Shown: one piece after another, positions 52,027-62,407 of the stretch | Position numbering within the stretch: position 1 is the first letter of the stretch | How the letters are laid out: each line of letters opens with the position of its first letter | Source: Alloascoidea africana | Taxonomy: Eukaryota > Ascomycota > Alloascoideomycetes > Alloascoideales > Alloascoideaceae | NCBI GenBank assembly: GCA_030581615.1 | Contig: JAKTTT010000005.1 | Span: forward strand, 1-64,000 | Reading direction: 5' to 3' | DNA length: 64,000 nucleotides | The notes under the pieces: generated by a model | Databases searched by the model: none | Told to the model about the DNA's origin: nothing | Seen by the model: only the letters and a program-made list of their open reading frames with translations | Position numbers and translations under genes: made by a program

Positions 52027-52531
52027 ATGGCAATGTCTATGCTGAAGGCCATCTCTTCCAATCCTGGAATTGTAACCATCTTGTATGCACTATGCCGGAC
52101 ACGGATAACTCGCATATACTAACATTATACTGAAAAGTCACACTTGCAAGAGCCCAGTTTCTTCAAGTCTTTTGAGACGGCTAAAGGGCAGTCCTTTGAA
52201 TAGGGACCCAGAACCAAAGCCACTTACCAAATTGGTTAGACCAAAGTTTGACCTTGAAGTGTCTACACAAATTCCATCCTATGAAGAAGCGGTTATGATT
52301 TACGACTCGCTACTGTCAACCAAAAACTACAGACAATTGAAACAGATATTTCCGTGGTTGTTAATGGATGATATAAAGAGAACGCCATTTGTATCTCCTG
52401 AACAGTACACTACTCTTTCTCAAGAAATCAACAAGCCACTTGTTGTCGAGTGGGATCACGGTACCGTAGCCACTAGCGAAGAAGGTCTCCAGAAGTTGCT
52501 TAAGAAAATCAAGGAGGATGAGTCCCTTTGA
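52027..52531 (+). CDS. Small protein of unknown function, two exons
   Basis: Exon 1 (52027-52082) reads MAMSMLKAISSNPGIVTIL-; exon 2 (52138-52531) continues HTCKSPVSSSLLRRLKG and ends KKIKEDESL, 149 residues in all. The 55-base intron has donor GTATGC, a perfect TATACTAAC branch site and acceptor GAAAAG; skipping it leads to an early stop. The N-terminus is hydrophobic/basic without acids, which suits a mitochondrial presequence. The body (SYEEAVMIYDSLLSTKNYRQLKQIFPWLL) is helical and charged. Family not recognised. Confidence 0.65.
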
Positions 52532-52937
52532 TCAGCATTATGCTGTTGGAATTTTGGATAAATGCCAACGGGTTAGCACTTTGAATAGTTGCATATTTAT
52601 CATTTACCAGCATCTCCAAGTTTTTGTTTTTTGACACGGATTTTTATCGTCTCTTTTTTTGCGTTCTGGATTCTTTATCAAGTTGAAGCAATCGTAACAA
52701 TACATTTTAATGTCATATGTCTGATTTTCATCATAAAACTTCCAATTTGGATTGGATTGTAAACTGAACTATCTAGGTTAACAGAATAGATTATAATCAA
52801 GCCTCTAGTGCAGAATAGAGGATGGCCACCTCAACAGGTTATTAGCGTACACCTCATCACCTGTCCAAAATTTTTTTCTCCTCCAACCATCCACTCTTCT
52901 TTCTCCACCAAGAGTCCACTACCAAACACAATCCTAA
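52532..52937. promoter_or_regulatory. Intergenic region upstream of FCF2
   Basis: 406 bases with AT-rich sequence and a pyrimidine-rich leader (about 52868-52912) before the FCF2 start codon. Nothing else seen. Confidence 0.4.
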
Positions 52938-53797
52938 ATGGCGCTGGGCAAAGAAGGCTCTTCTGAAACTGAGCTAGTTTCAACAGATAGTAGCTTTAAT
53001 GATGATTTTCTCTCAACAGATAGCACAGACACTGTAAAACCGAGAAAGTCGGCACCTGAAACGAGAGAAAGCTCCGATGACGAGGATGTTCCTGATTTAG
53101 CAGACCTGAATGTAGATGAATTGCTGAACAAAGCAAAGGAGTCTATGGCCAAAAAGAATAACGGAAACATAGAGGTTGATGCAGATGCGGATGGAGAGCA
53201 GAGAATCAAGAATATGGTGGCCAGGTAAGAAGAAGACTTGAAAGCAAATTTGTGGAAACTAGACGCTAACAAGAGACTTTTAGAATCCCCCAACTATCAT
53301 CGTCTCTCTCAGCCAGTTCATTCATAACGAACGGTACAGTGATAACCTTGAAGGCTGATAAAACCGATACAGACAAGTATAAGATTCGGAAAATCACCGA
53401 TCCAGTAGTTGTTAAACAGCAAAAGAAGGAGGCAAAGACGGCTACGGCAGGTTCAGATTGGTTTGATATGCCTAAAATCGAAAAAACAGAAGAATTAAAA
53501 CGTGACCTTGATCTTATTAAAATGCGAAATGTTCTGAATCCAAAAAGGCATTACAAGAAAGACAACACAAAGTTTGGAGACTACCTCCAAGTTGGCACCA
53601 TTGTCGAAGGCAACACCGAATTCTACTCATCGAGGTTAACCAATAAAGAAAGAAAGAAGACTATTGCGGAGGAGATTTTGGCGGATGAAAATACTACAAA
53701 GTATTTCAAACGGAAGTATAGCGAAATTCAGAAGGCATCAAAGTCCGGACGAAAAGGATTTTATAAGAAACTGAAATCCAAGAGAAAGAAGTTTTAA
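52938..53797 (+). CDS. FCF2: rRNA-processing factor Fcf2, two exons
   Basis: Nucleolar SSU-processome factor needed for early cleavages of pre-18S rRNA. Exons 52938-53224 and 53284-53797 give 266 residues. The N-terminal half is acidic and Ser-rich (SSDDEDVPDLADLNVDELL). The conserved Fcf2 domain spans about 165-260: WFDMPKIEKTEELKRDLDLI, MRNVLNPKRHYKKDN, FGDYLQVGTIVEG, SRLTNKERKKTIAEEIL, then a basic tail KLKSKRKKF. The 59-base intron has donor GTAAGA, branch GCTAAC and acceptor TTTTAG, joining the arginine codon AG|A. Confidence 0.93.
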
Positions 53798-54443
53798 GGA
53801 TGTTTTCAAGATTTTTGCAGCAATTTTACTGAGATTGGGCTATTCTCATTTTTCTTGTACTATATTTGTGTTGCCCAGCACTTCACTTTGTCTTGTCATC
53901 AAAGTGTGATTAACTTGATGGTTTCCTTTTCTAAGCTGCCGCTTTCTGGTATATGGAATGTTCAAGCAGTTGATGCCTCCTGATTATGATGATGCTTTGG
54001 AAGCTACAATTTGGAGAAGCGCTGAATGATGAAGCGGAAAAGGAGGATGGAAGGGGTTGTCGGAATTCTGGACGTAGATAGGGCTTTAGGAGAGTTAATA
54101 TTACATGAGGGTTCGTCCATATTCACCGAACCTAGTCTATACAGCTATCTGATCTTTTCACTGTAATTTCGTGATTGGAAATGTCCAATTATTCCCACAC
54201 CAACTCACTAGACAGTGGGCATTCATTCAGGAGTAAACATACAAATGTTTTTGCTTTCGGCTATAGCAAATCCGCTTGAAAGACTCTGACTGTATTTCTA
54301 AATCTTTACTATGATCTCTTGCTTAGGAATCATTTAATGAGACATGTGAACTGTGAGTGAACTACAAGGCAAACGAAGCAACCACCGGTGACGTCGAACT
54401 TCATTACTGCTTCCATGAGTTAGAGATTGAGTTTGATACCACC

Positions 54444-54641
54444 CCAATCGATCGGATTTACAAGATGCCCTGCTCACGAACAGTTCCAGAGTCTAAAGAG
54501 TGCCAAAATTTGGTTAAGCATTACAAAGGATCTTGAGCTCAGACTTTAAGCTTCTCCAAGTCGGAAACCCACCTCAAGATCATTCTCAGCTCAGCTTGGG
54601 GGAAGCTTATGGTCTGGAAGCTGGCGAATCCGATCGATTGG
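54444..54641. repeat. 15-base perfect inverted repeat
   Basis: CCAATCGATCGGATT at 54444-54458 and its exact reverse complement at 54627-54641, separated by 168 bases. A second weaker inverted pair (GATCTTGAG near 54530, CTCAAGATC near 54573) lies inside it. Confidence 0.75.
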
Positions 54642-54865
54642 TATTCTTCTGTGTCTCTGGTTCACAAGGTTTTTTAATTGCAAACATGATTATAAGGACA
54701 TTCCAGTCAATTATTCAAGACTTTTAGCAAAATTTTGAGTTAGGTCCTTTAGTTTTGTGTACACAAGTTTGATGAGATGTGCCAAGGGTAAAGAGCTAGG
54801 AACATTCTAGAAAGATACAAGGTCAAAACAACTGGTTGCCAAAACAAGTTGAACATATACCAGCA

Positions 54866-55282
54866 AAAAGCTACCAATCATTCGATAGATGACTTCTATA
54901 ACAAGCTTTGCTGCTATGAGTTATTCATGTACAATCTTTCACCAAAGATTAGAACCGGTTCAAAACATAGACGTTGATGACGAGGTGGAGTGTTTAGCTG
55001 AAATAGTAGATCGCACCCTCTCTAATGTTTGTGTCCAATTAATCGAGAAAGAGTTTGAAGATGAAATGTTCAAACATTTTCAAACTGGTAGTACGTTCAA
55101 TTTTCAATAATCAAACACTTCTTTGAACGCTTCAATTACAACCTCAGAGAGGATGAGATCAACCATTTCAACAGATAGTTTCAACTCCTCATCAATGCCC
55201 AAATTTCCATCGAGCACTGTACATGAATATTTCGCACAGCTTATCAAGTCATCAATTGAATGAATGCCAGCGTTTTGGTGCT
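54866..55282. repeat. Tail-to-tail inverted duplication of a small reading frame
   Basis: Plus-strand 54889-55110 (73 residues, MTSITSFAAMSYSCTIF to TGSTFNFQ) and minus-strand 55104-55282 (60 residues from the ATG at about 55282, MKHQNAGIHSIDDL to VFDY) are related. Shared blocks are YSCT[IV], [IV]D[DE]E[VL] and E[IM]VD..LS.V, and DNA such as TATTCATGTACA and GATCNCANCCTCTCT. Similarity extends upstream of the plus copy (HSIDD in another frame), which indicates that copy has shifted frame relative to the other. Their 3' ends overlap by seven bases. Neither resembles a known family; whether either is expressed is unknown. Confidence 0.65.
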
Positions 55283-56412
55283 TCATTTCTCTTATTTTTG
55301 CTCTCAGTTGTTTTGAGCCTGAATTTTTCAACAATGCTTCTTATTCGTTACCCTTGTCACATCTCTTCAAACGTTTGTACCCCAACTCAAAGCAGGCTTC
55401 AGGGCCTCCTGAATATTCTTGAGCAAAATGGAGAGATGGAAATATGGGCGTTAGGAGGAGAGAAAGAACTATTTGACACGTGCGGAACGTGATGGTTTAT
55501 CATTGTTTTCCATTGTTTCGTAATTTGTTACTATCAAACCTACCACTTTAGTGAGATTTGAAAGAGTGTTAGACTTACGGCTTGCTCTAAACGAATTTAA
55601 GGACCCTACAAGTACACTTTATGTATACTTCCTACGATTACTCCTCTTAGGGCTTTCTGGAGGTTATCCCAGGGCTTGGTTCCACCAGTAGGTGCTACTT
55701 GGACCAAGCAAAAACATATGCAACCAGACTAAAAAGGAAACACGTCATGCTTTAGTAATGTAGGTGAAAGGATGAATTGGAATTTGGCGCATTTGTTTCA
55801 TGCCTTGTTACAAATAGAGAAACCAATTGTAAGACGCACAAGAGCGTCGCATGACTGAAGAGAGCCCCTTGGAAAACTCTCAAGAACAAGTCAGGGAGCC
55901 TTCTTTTACACTATTTGCTAGAATGAACCTACGTCTCGCTAACTAACTGCTAGTAAAACTTTCTGGAGCTCTCCATCATAGCCATGTATATGCAGTTTGC
56001 ATCCTGTTTGCACCCAGGCTTGTCAAATTGAAGGCCACAGAATGTATATCAAACAGGTTACGTTTCGCTTTCGTATATCCAACTTTCAGCAACTCTTCAG
56101 ATGATAATTTCCAACTTGTTACAAAATAAAACATGCAATGAGTATATTAAAAAGAACACAAGAATATGTTAACAGATATCTATGTCAATACTTGAGCCAT
56201 AAAAAGTCAAAGTGAAAAAAGTTATAGGATATGTAAAGATGTAGCAGTTTCATATATAGAAAACTTGTGGGGAATTGCTCGTTATAGACAATCATTATCA
56301 TGAAACAATCGCTTTCATGAATAAAATAAAAAAACGCCCAATGTAGAAATCAAACGGGAAAGACAAAGTAAATTAGTTAACAAATCAGCAACAAGAGCAA
56401 ACATTAAACAGA

Positions 56413-58515
56413 TTATATTTTTGATTTCACTTTTTCCTTTATCTTCTGTAACCCCAGAATGCCTTCATCATTAATAGAAATTTGTTCTATTTTCTCTGCC
56501 CTACGCGGGATCGGTTGTGGTGTCCGTGACTTTGAGATTTCAACAAATGACAGTTCAGATCCCTCGTTGGCATCAATCTCACTAGGTTCAGTTTCAACAA
56601 GTGAAGTTATTGACCTATTATCGTCACAATCCTCGTCATCGTCTGTGTTCGTTGTACCGTCTTCGCTCACACTGCTTGCTACAGAGGTCTTTTTCTGTTG
56701 TATCTGAGGTTTGGAATTGGTACTAGAACTTATCCTTGAATCTTCGTTCTTAGATTCTGCCTCTTCTTGAGATGATAGATTAACGTCCGTTAAAGGTGTT
56801 GGCGATAAGCCTATTAGACTCTGCAAGTCTGATTCCTGTGCATCAGGAACCTGATCACCTTTAACTTCCACTTGCTCGCACAGAGTATCCTCTTCGACAT
56901 TTGCATGGCCTATCGTGCTATTTACATCTAGCACTGGAGCCCGGTTTTTATTTAATTCTGCTCGAATTTCGTTTTCACTCAACAACTCGTAAAACAGCAT
57001 GAAGACTCCTTGAATCGCAACAACCTTCTCTTCGTCTATCACGCTCACAGAGTCGTCGCTTAATCTCCACCAAATGCCATTATGGTATCGTAAGCTGATG
57101 TAATGGCCAAAGTTGTGCGAACCGTAGTGAACAATAACACCTTTTAATCGGTATAGTACCGGCAGTTCTTCTGGCTGCTTGAAAAGCGGGTTCTTTAGTG
57201 GCTCTCGGGGATCGGAGTTAATTGCAGACACCGACCCCAGCGTGTACTTTGAGAGGTCCAACACAACGGGGAACTCGACATGAGAATGATTTTTACGGAT
57301 AAACCCTGTTGTGGGGTCAAAAACCGACCTATTGATGTGAATAGATAGGACCTTCGGCGGCTTGAAGAACAGAATTTGCTTCGATTTTTCACACCTTTTC
57401 AAGATTTTTGTTGGGCCCGTTGGTCTTAATTTGTTATACACTTCGTCGGATATAGACGGCTCTATTAGTGCTTGTTTAACCTCTCTCAATCTCGATTCAA
57501 AAACGTCCAGAATTCGCGGATGGGTATTCGGCGTAGATCGCAGCTTCCCTAGCCTGGCTTCCAAGTCTTCCCGACACATTGTTATTCCGCATCGATTGCA
57601 CTCGACACCTTCAATAACCTCTCGCTCAATAAATTCGTCAAGACATGACTCTAAGGTTATTGAGTTGTAGGACTGCGCAGGCAAAGTCAGTGCCAAACTG
57701 CTAATGATTTCGTATCGGATCCCGCTCATTTCGCCACAGACCAAACATCCAACTCTTGTTGCACTTATTCCGTCAAATGGAGTCTTTATCTTGAGTTTCA
57801 AAAGCGGTGCTGGGGCAGGTGTTTCGATGGCAAATTCTTCATGTGATTCTTTAGGCAATTCCTTCTCTATTTGCGAAAGAAGTTGTTGGAAGAACTCTTG
57901 TGCATCTTCTTGGTCGTATCCGAACCATCTGGATTTTGCAGGACCATTTGACATGGACTTCAGAAGTTGGACCGTTGTGTAGGCCAGTGAAGTCTGCTTT
58001 GGAGTATTGAGCTTCTCCAACAATGAGTAGAGGATGGCCAAAGTAGAGGCTGACTGGACCAGGCTTCCATTAGCTTCTCCAGCATTAGCATTGGCCGGGG
58101 AGGATTCAGTTTTCTCAGAAAGCCATTCCAAGAGATGGGAGAGGGACGCAAAGGACTGGACCACCGAGTTCATGAAGCAGGTGTTGCCATCGTTCTGAAG
58201 CCCGCCCACGTAGTAAACGTTGCCGCTCTTGCCAACGTTATCATCGTCCGAAGGGTCACGGGACAGACCCAACAAATTCAGAGAAGACGAAGAATGGGCC
58301 CAGTCCGAGAAGTACTGGACACCTGAGGACACCGTTTCGATGGACTCTGCTAGTTTGTTTCTAAACATCAAAAGTGGGAGCAGTGAGAGGACAACAACAA
58401 ACACAGAGATGGCGGATTCCTTCTGGATATTAATAGAGGCGGGATTCAAAGAGGACACAGCAACACACAAAAGAGACAAAGACAGAATCACGACAGCGAG
58501 AAGGGGAAAGCCCAT
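56413..58515 (-). CDS. UBP1: Ubiquitin-specific protease, Ubp1-like, membrane-anchored
   Basis: Deubiquitinating cysteine protease of 700 residues. Two hydrophobic segments at about 3-23 (FPLLAVVILSLSLLCVAV) and 34-51 suggest ER membrane anchoring, as known for one form of yeast Ubp1. The Cys box is GGLQNDGNTCFMNS with nucleophile Cys113; the His box is near 455-480 (VHYGSHNFGHYISLRYHNG, then WWRLSDDSV). A zinc-like pair of CxxC motifs lies between them (CLVC near 257 and CNRC near 305). The C-terminal 150 residues are acidic and Ser-rich. Same strand as SAM50, whose stop lies 203 bases upstream. Confidence 0.92.
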   Translation of the reverse strand: MGFPLLAVVILSLSLLCVAVSSLNPASINIQKESAISVFVVVLSLLPLLMFRNKLAESIETVSSGVQYFSDWAHSSSSLNLLGLSRDPSDDDNVGKSGNVYYVGGLQNDGNTCFMNSVVQSFASLSHLLEWLSEKTESSPANANAGEANGSLVQSASTLAILYSLLEKLNTPKQTSLAYTTVQLLKSMSNGPAKSRWFGYDQEDAQEFFQQLLSQIEKELPKESHEEFAIETPAPAPLLKLKIKTPFDGISATRVGCLVCGEMSGIRYEIISSLALTLPAQSYNSITLESCLDEFIEREVIEGVECNRCGITMCREDLEARLGKLRSTPNTHPRILDVFESRLREVKQALIEPSISDEVYNKLRPTGPTKILKRCEKSKQILFFKPPKVLSIHINRSVFDPTTGFIRKNHSHVEFPVVLDLSKYTLGSVSAINSDPREPLKNPLFKQPEELPVLYRLKGVIVHYGSHNFGHYISLRYHNGIWWRLSDDSVSVIDEEKVVAIQGVFMLFYELLSENEIRAELNKNRAPVLDVNSTIGHANVEEDTLCEQVEVKGDQVPDAQESDLQSLIGLSPTPLTDVNLSSQEEAESKNEDSRISSSTNSKPQIQQKKTSVASSVSEDGTTNTDDDEDCDDNRSITSLVETEPSEIDANEGSELSFVEISKSRTPQPIPRRAEKIEQISINDEGILGLQKIKEKVKSKI

Positions 58516-58717
58516 TGGAGAAGGCTAACTGGCTGGTGTGGAAGAGAAAGAACGTGTGTGAAAAAAAGTTTTAGTGCTACGTATGCCTACAGAGAGGAAA
58601 AAGAAAACGAGCGAATCCACGCATGAGGCACATAACCTGTCAAAGACCCCTTCGCTGCAGACCGCTGGAATTCTGATCCAGGCACAGACAGCGAATTTGA
58701 GACATACACGGTACTAT

Positions 58718-60439
58718 TTACAAAAACGATATCCCTATGCCAAACTGGAGACCCTTCCGCATAAAGTCTTCTCGTTTCGCCATGAGCGGCAACGTGAAGT
58801 TCAGCTCGAACCGCACTGCAGGGTGCTTATAAACAAGACCAACCCCCCCAGCGACCGACGGCTGCTGTAGTAGCTGGGAAATCAGGTTTTTGCCAGTTGC
58901 CGCTGCTGATCCAGTCTCATTGAGTATCAAACTCCCGCTATTGAGAAATGTGTGAAATTTGATGCCAGAGTCCCGGAGCTTCTTGAATGGGAGGTTTGTG
59001 AAGAGCGAAATGCCCTGAGAGATGTACGCATCTCCTCCAAGAGAGTCCATCCCGTCCTTGGGTCCTAGTCCATTCAAATAGAAGCCTCGAACATCGTTTG
59101 CACCTCCCAACGTGAATCTGTCCATGAGATGCGAAGTATCTCTAACTTTTGAAAAATTGTGAAGGAACCCGGCCCCCAAACCTAGATTTAGAGTGATAGA
59201 ACTGTCTGGTGTGCTGATTGATTTACTTGTTTCAACATGATACTTTAAGAAATGGGACTTGTCGTTAAGCAGCGGGGCGGCGTATTCAACCGTGTTCTTA
59301 ACAAGATATCCGCTGGTTGGAAGCAATGAGTTATCCCTGTTGTCAATTGTAGAAGTCCAAGAGAGCGATGTTTTAAAATCATCCCCAGCCGATTGTATTA
59401 TTGAATCAGAAACACCAGACTTGAGCCCTGTGATGGTTCTCCACACAACTTCTAACCCAAAGTCATTTCTGACACTGGCAGCAGACCCAAGTGCAGGATT
59501 CAGAAAATGTCCATTGTTATGCATCAACTTTGTGGTAAATCCGGCCAGTTTTTGATCATGGCTTGCCCAAGGTATATTGCGACTTGTCACAAACATCAGC
59601 AACTCTCCACGCAGTCGGGCAGAGTTCATAATTGGCTGGTTGTAATTGACAAGGTAGGAGCTTTTGGTTCTTGTTCCCAATGTAGCATCAAGGGACAAAT
59701 TCTCAGCACCGCCAAATATATTCTTGACTGCAAAGTTTGCATATCCATTTCCTTCTCCATTTCCTACACTTGTGCCTGTTTTGAGAAGAAATTGCTTCAC
59801 AGGCTCCAGGTATAATGTTGTCGCTATGTTGAGCACATTGTGATCTTGAGGTCTTACAGATGAAGTTTTCCTACCAAAATGAGAGTTGAATAGCAAACTT
59901 TGGGCCGTGGGCGCAGCTGGCTCTGCGCTGTTCAGATAGTATTGAACTGATTTGAATATTTGAAAAGAAGCCAAATCCGCCGAAAGATTGTCAATACCGG
60001 ACATGAACGAAGAAACGGTGAGATCTTGAGCATTTAGGAGCGGGGCGAGTTGATGTTGTAGAAATGAGCTCCGTGTTCTGTTTGATCCCACAATGTTGAT
60101 ATTTTGAACTTTCACCGGTCTTGTAGCATTATGCGACAACTTTGGCAAGTTCAAACACAGTTAATACAATACCCCAATTAATAAGATAATGTTAATGAAA
60201 GCATACAAGTTTTTCGAGGTATTTTCGCGTTTCTTCCTGTTGCTGACGAGCTTGTTCTTCGAGCTTTTTCTTCTCTTCCTTGGAGAGTTTCGGACCACCT
60301 GGATTCCCCTTATACTCGGTGACCCGTTTCCTCAACTGCGACGTAACATTTCATCAGTATAATTGTTTTGCGATTAAAAAATTTCAACTCAAAGTGTCGC
60401 ATTCCATACCGAGTCTGATTCATCGTTCACGATATCCAT
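58718..60439 (-). CDS. SAM50: Sorting and assembly machinery core Sam50, three exons
   Basis: Omp85-family beta-barrel of the mitochondrial outer membrane that inserts other barrel proteins. Exons: 60410-60439 (30 bases, MDIVNDESDS), 60207-60335 and 58718-60139; 526 residues. Exon 2 encodes a Lys/Glu/Gln-rich helix (LSKEEKKKLEEQARQQQEE). Exon 3 has a single POTRA region (PVKVQNINIVGSNRTRSSFL) and the barrel, with the diagnostic RFTLGGANDVRGF, GPKDGMDSLGGDAY and the terminal HPAVRFELNFTLPL plus GLQFGIGISFL. Donors are GTATGG and GTATGC; acceptors GTCGCAG and CCAAAG; branch GTATTAAC in intron 2. Both introns are phase 0. The charged helix is longer than in Saccharomyces. Confidence 0.93.
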
Positions 60440-61405
60440 TCTTGATCAGGCTGAGGGAGGAAGGATGGGTGATGGTGGCAAGGAGGTTTGGTGGTGGAAA
60501 TTTTGCACCTGAGGGTGGATCACACTGGCCATTCTCCTACATCGGCTTTACCAAGATGTAGCTGGTCTTTCCGTTTCTAGGAATTGTGGTCAAGCTAGTT
60601 TGTAAGGGGGAAGAGATATCACCCTAAATGACTACTGGGTGCCTGATCGTGGCATGAAGTGGTTTATCTTAATAGTGATGTGCTATCTTGCTTAAGACCT
60701 CTGTCAGCCACATGTATAGAACAAAGAGGTATAATGGCGTATATTGATTGATTAAGACCTCAATCAGTTGAATGGGATAGATCTGTATCCAATGGAACTT
60801 TTTTTGCCATGTATTGTTGAAACAAACTACGAAACCTAGCTCTTGAAAGATCTTGAAATGGTCTCTTTTTGTGTTTCAATCTGGATGAGAATGTCGAGCT
60901 GCCACTTTTTTTTTTGGCAAATGTGCGCCATAGATTTCAAAAGATGTTATTCAGCCTTAAAGTGTGCTAGAACAGGAGACCAGAAGAATCTGCTTTTAGG
61001 TCTGTTCCTTAAAGATGATGCTCTGAACACAAACATCTCATCGCATAACTCTAGAAAACCAACAGAAATAGATCTATCACTCGCTTTCAATAAATGTTTA
61101 CATAAATTTCTGAATACCAGTTTGTCTTTTATACTTCTAAAAATACCAAGCTTTTGCCACCAACTTCTTTTATTAAATTTCAAATTTTTAGTTTATTAGA
61201 CTTGACAGGTCCAACCCTTGAAATCAACCATGAAAGCTTCACGACAATGAATTTCACCTCTCACTTGAACCAGATCCTTCAGCGTCTGGTTTTTATTACG
61301 TTATTGCACTGGAACCAGGAGTTATCAAGTATGTAAACATTAAAGATCTTTGAAATTAGCTGGATATTGAATTCCGGTCTTTGTGCGCAATACGGCGCAG
61401 CTTAT

Positions 61406-61573
61406 TCAAATGTTCGCCAAATGGTGTAAAGTGTGAATACAACATTGACAACATTCAAAACATAAATAGCCTTCTGCTAACAACTCACTCACTTGACACG
61501 AGGTCAATGGGGACTTCACTTTTGGCTCCTCCTCATCAGTAGAAACCAACAAAAGTTTCAGAAAATTACTCAT
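61406..61573 (-). CDS. Small uncertain open frame
   Basis: From ATG 61573 the minus strand reads MSNFLKLLLVSTDEEEPKVK and continues to a stop near 61406 (55 residues). A GTGAGT donor follows SPLTSCQ, so a spliced form is possible, but no convincing branch site or acceptor was found. A second downstream frame ending HLNKLRRIAHKDRNSISS also looks protein-like. A real small gene is possible but weakly supported. Confidence 0.25.
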   Translation of the reverse strand: MSNFLKLLLVSTDEEEPKVKSPLTSCQVSELLAEGYLCFECCQCCIHTLHHLANI

Positions 61574-61876
61574 TATGACAAGTTTTAAGCTCGGAATCAA
61601 GACTGAAGCGAGACCCCAAAAGGACCGCCCCCCCTAAAAGCCAAAGTAACAAGCAAGACACGCCGTGTCGTCGCAAACACCTAGGAAAGCCAGCAAATTT
61701 CTGCAATATGTGCGGCTGAGATTCGAGAAAAGCTTGGCAGGCTTGTTTTCTGAGGTTTAACTATAATTGAAAGCGTCTTACCACGCTGCCTCTCTCGTTC
61801 AAGCAATGAGGTTCGTTGCCACTAATCATGTAGTGAGGCTTACTGTTTAACTAAATGAGACAACGCCTCCAGATTC

Positions 61877-61886
61877 TATATATAAG
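61877..61886 (+). promoter_or_regulatory. Candidate TATA box without a downstream protein gene
   Basis: TATATATAAG on the plus strand. The only ATG soon after (about 61933) gives a frame of some 15 codons. Transcription from here would run toward the CRZ1 3' end in antisense. Confidence 0.3.
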
Positions 61887-62407
61887 CCGCTAAAACAGAA
61901 ATAAGGAGCGAGCGGGTATCAACAAGAAGACCCATGTTTTCACTTTCACTCAAACGTGTCCAAAAAAAACATCAGGTCTAACGTGTTTAGATACATGCCT
62001 TTCTTCTTGATACTACACAATAAAAGCTAGATACTATTAGTACATGTGCTTCTTTAGTAAGCAATCCCAAATTATGCTAGAGCATAACAAATAGGCTAAA
62101 CAAAATGATCTCAGAGAGAAAGTGAAAAAGGTGGTAGGAGAAAAAACAAGCAAACAAAAACTATCAATGGATAAGTAACAGTCTAACCAAAAACAGACAA
62201 AAAAAAATTAAAACTCTTTACCTGTAAATGTCAAATCATAAACAGAGATCAAAATCTCAGTGTGTTGAACGACAGACAACAAAACAAAAAAAATACAGTA
62301 AGTACAACTGAGCGCCACTGAATAAAAAATTAATCCAACAAACGTCTCATCTCGTTTCGTCTCGTTTCGTCTCGTATTGCTTCTATTCTTGATTTGAACC
62401 AAATGAA

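Larger units (their letters stand above)
53798..56412. other. Large gene-poor region with inverted duplications
   Basis: 2.6 kb, the longest gap in the window, between FCF2 and UBP1 (convergent). It holds two inverted-repeat features (listed separately) and small frames without recognised domains. The remainder is unremarkable AT-rich DNA with the 3' ends of both flanking genes. No tRNA or LTR seen. Confidence 0.5.
60440..62407. other. Gene-poor region between SAM50 and CRZ1
   Basis: Nearly 2 kb. Contains a degenerate direct repeat of TTAAGACCTC-NN-TCAG (about 60694 and 60750), a C7 run near 61629, a plus-strand TATATATAAG at 61877 and a GTCTCGTTTC tandem repeat at about 62345-62372 in the CRZ1 3' region. 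A small uncertain minus-strand frame is listed separately. The left part is the SAM50 promoter. Confidence 0.45.

Noticed and set aside
24400-54910. Shared ATGACTTCTA-Y-AACA sequence in the inverted repeat at 24.4 kb and near 54.89 kb, suggesting one repeat family.
   Set aside because: The match is only about 16 bases and does not extend on either side, so chance cannot be excluded. Kept as two separate observations.
53798-56412. The inverted repeats here as a possible centromere.
   Set aside because: Komagataella centromeres are described as long inverted repeats of kilobase size around a core; the arms here are far too short and diverged.
60843-61199. Overlapping frames on both strands of 118 and 78 codons.
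   Set aside because: Neither shows a domain, a splice signal set or a promoter; composition is compatible with AT-rich random DNA.
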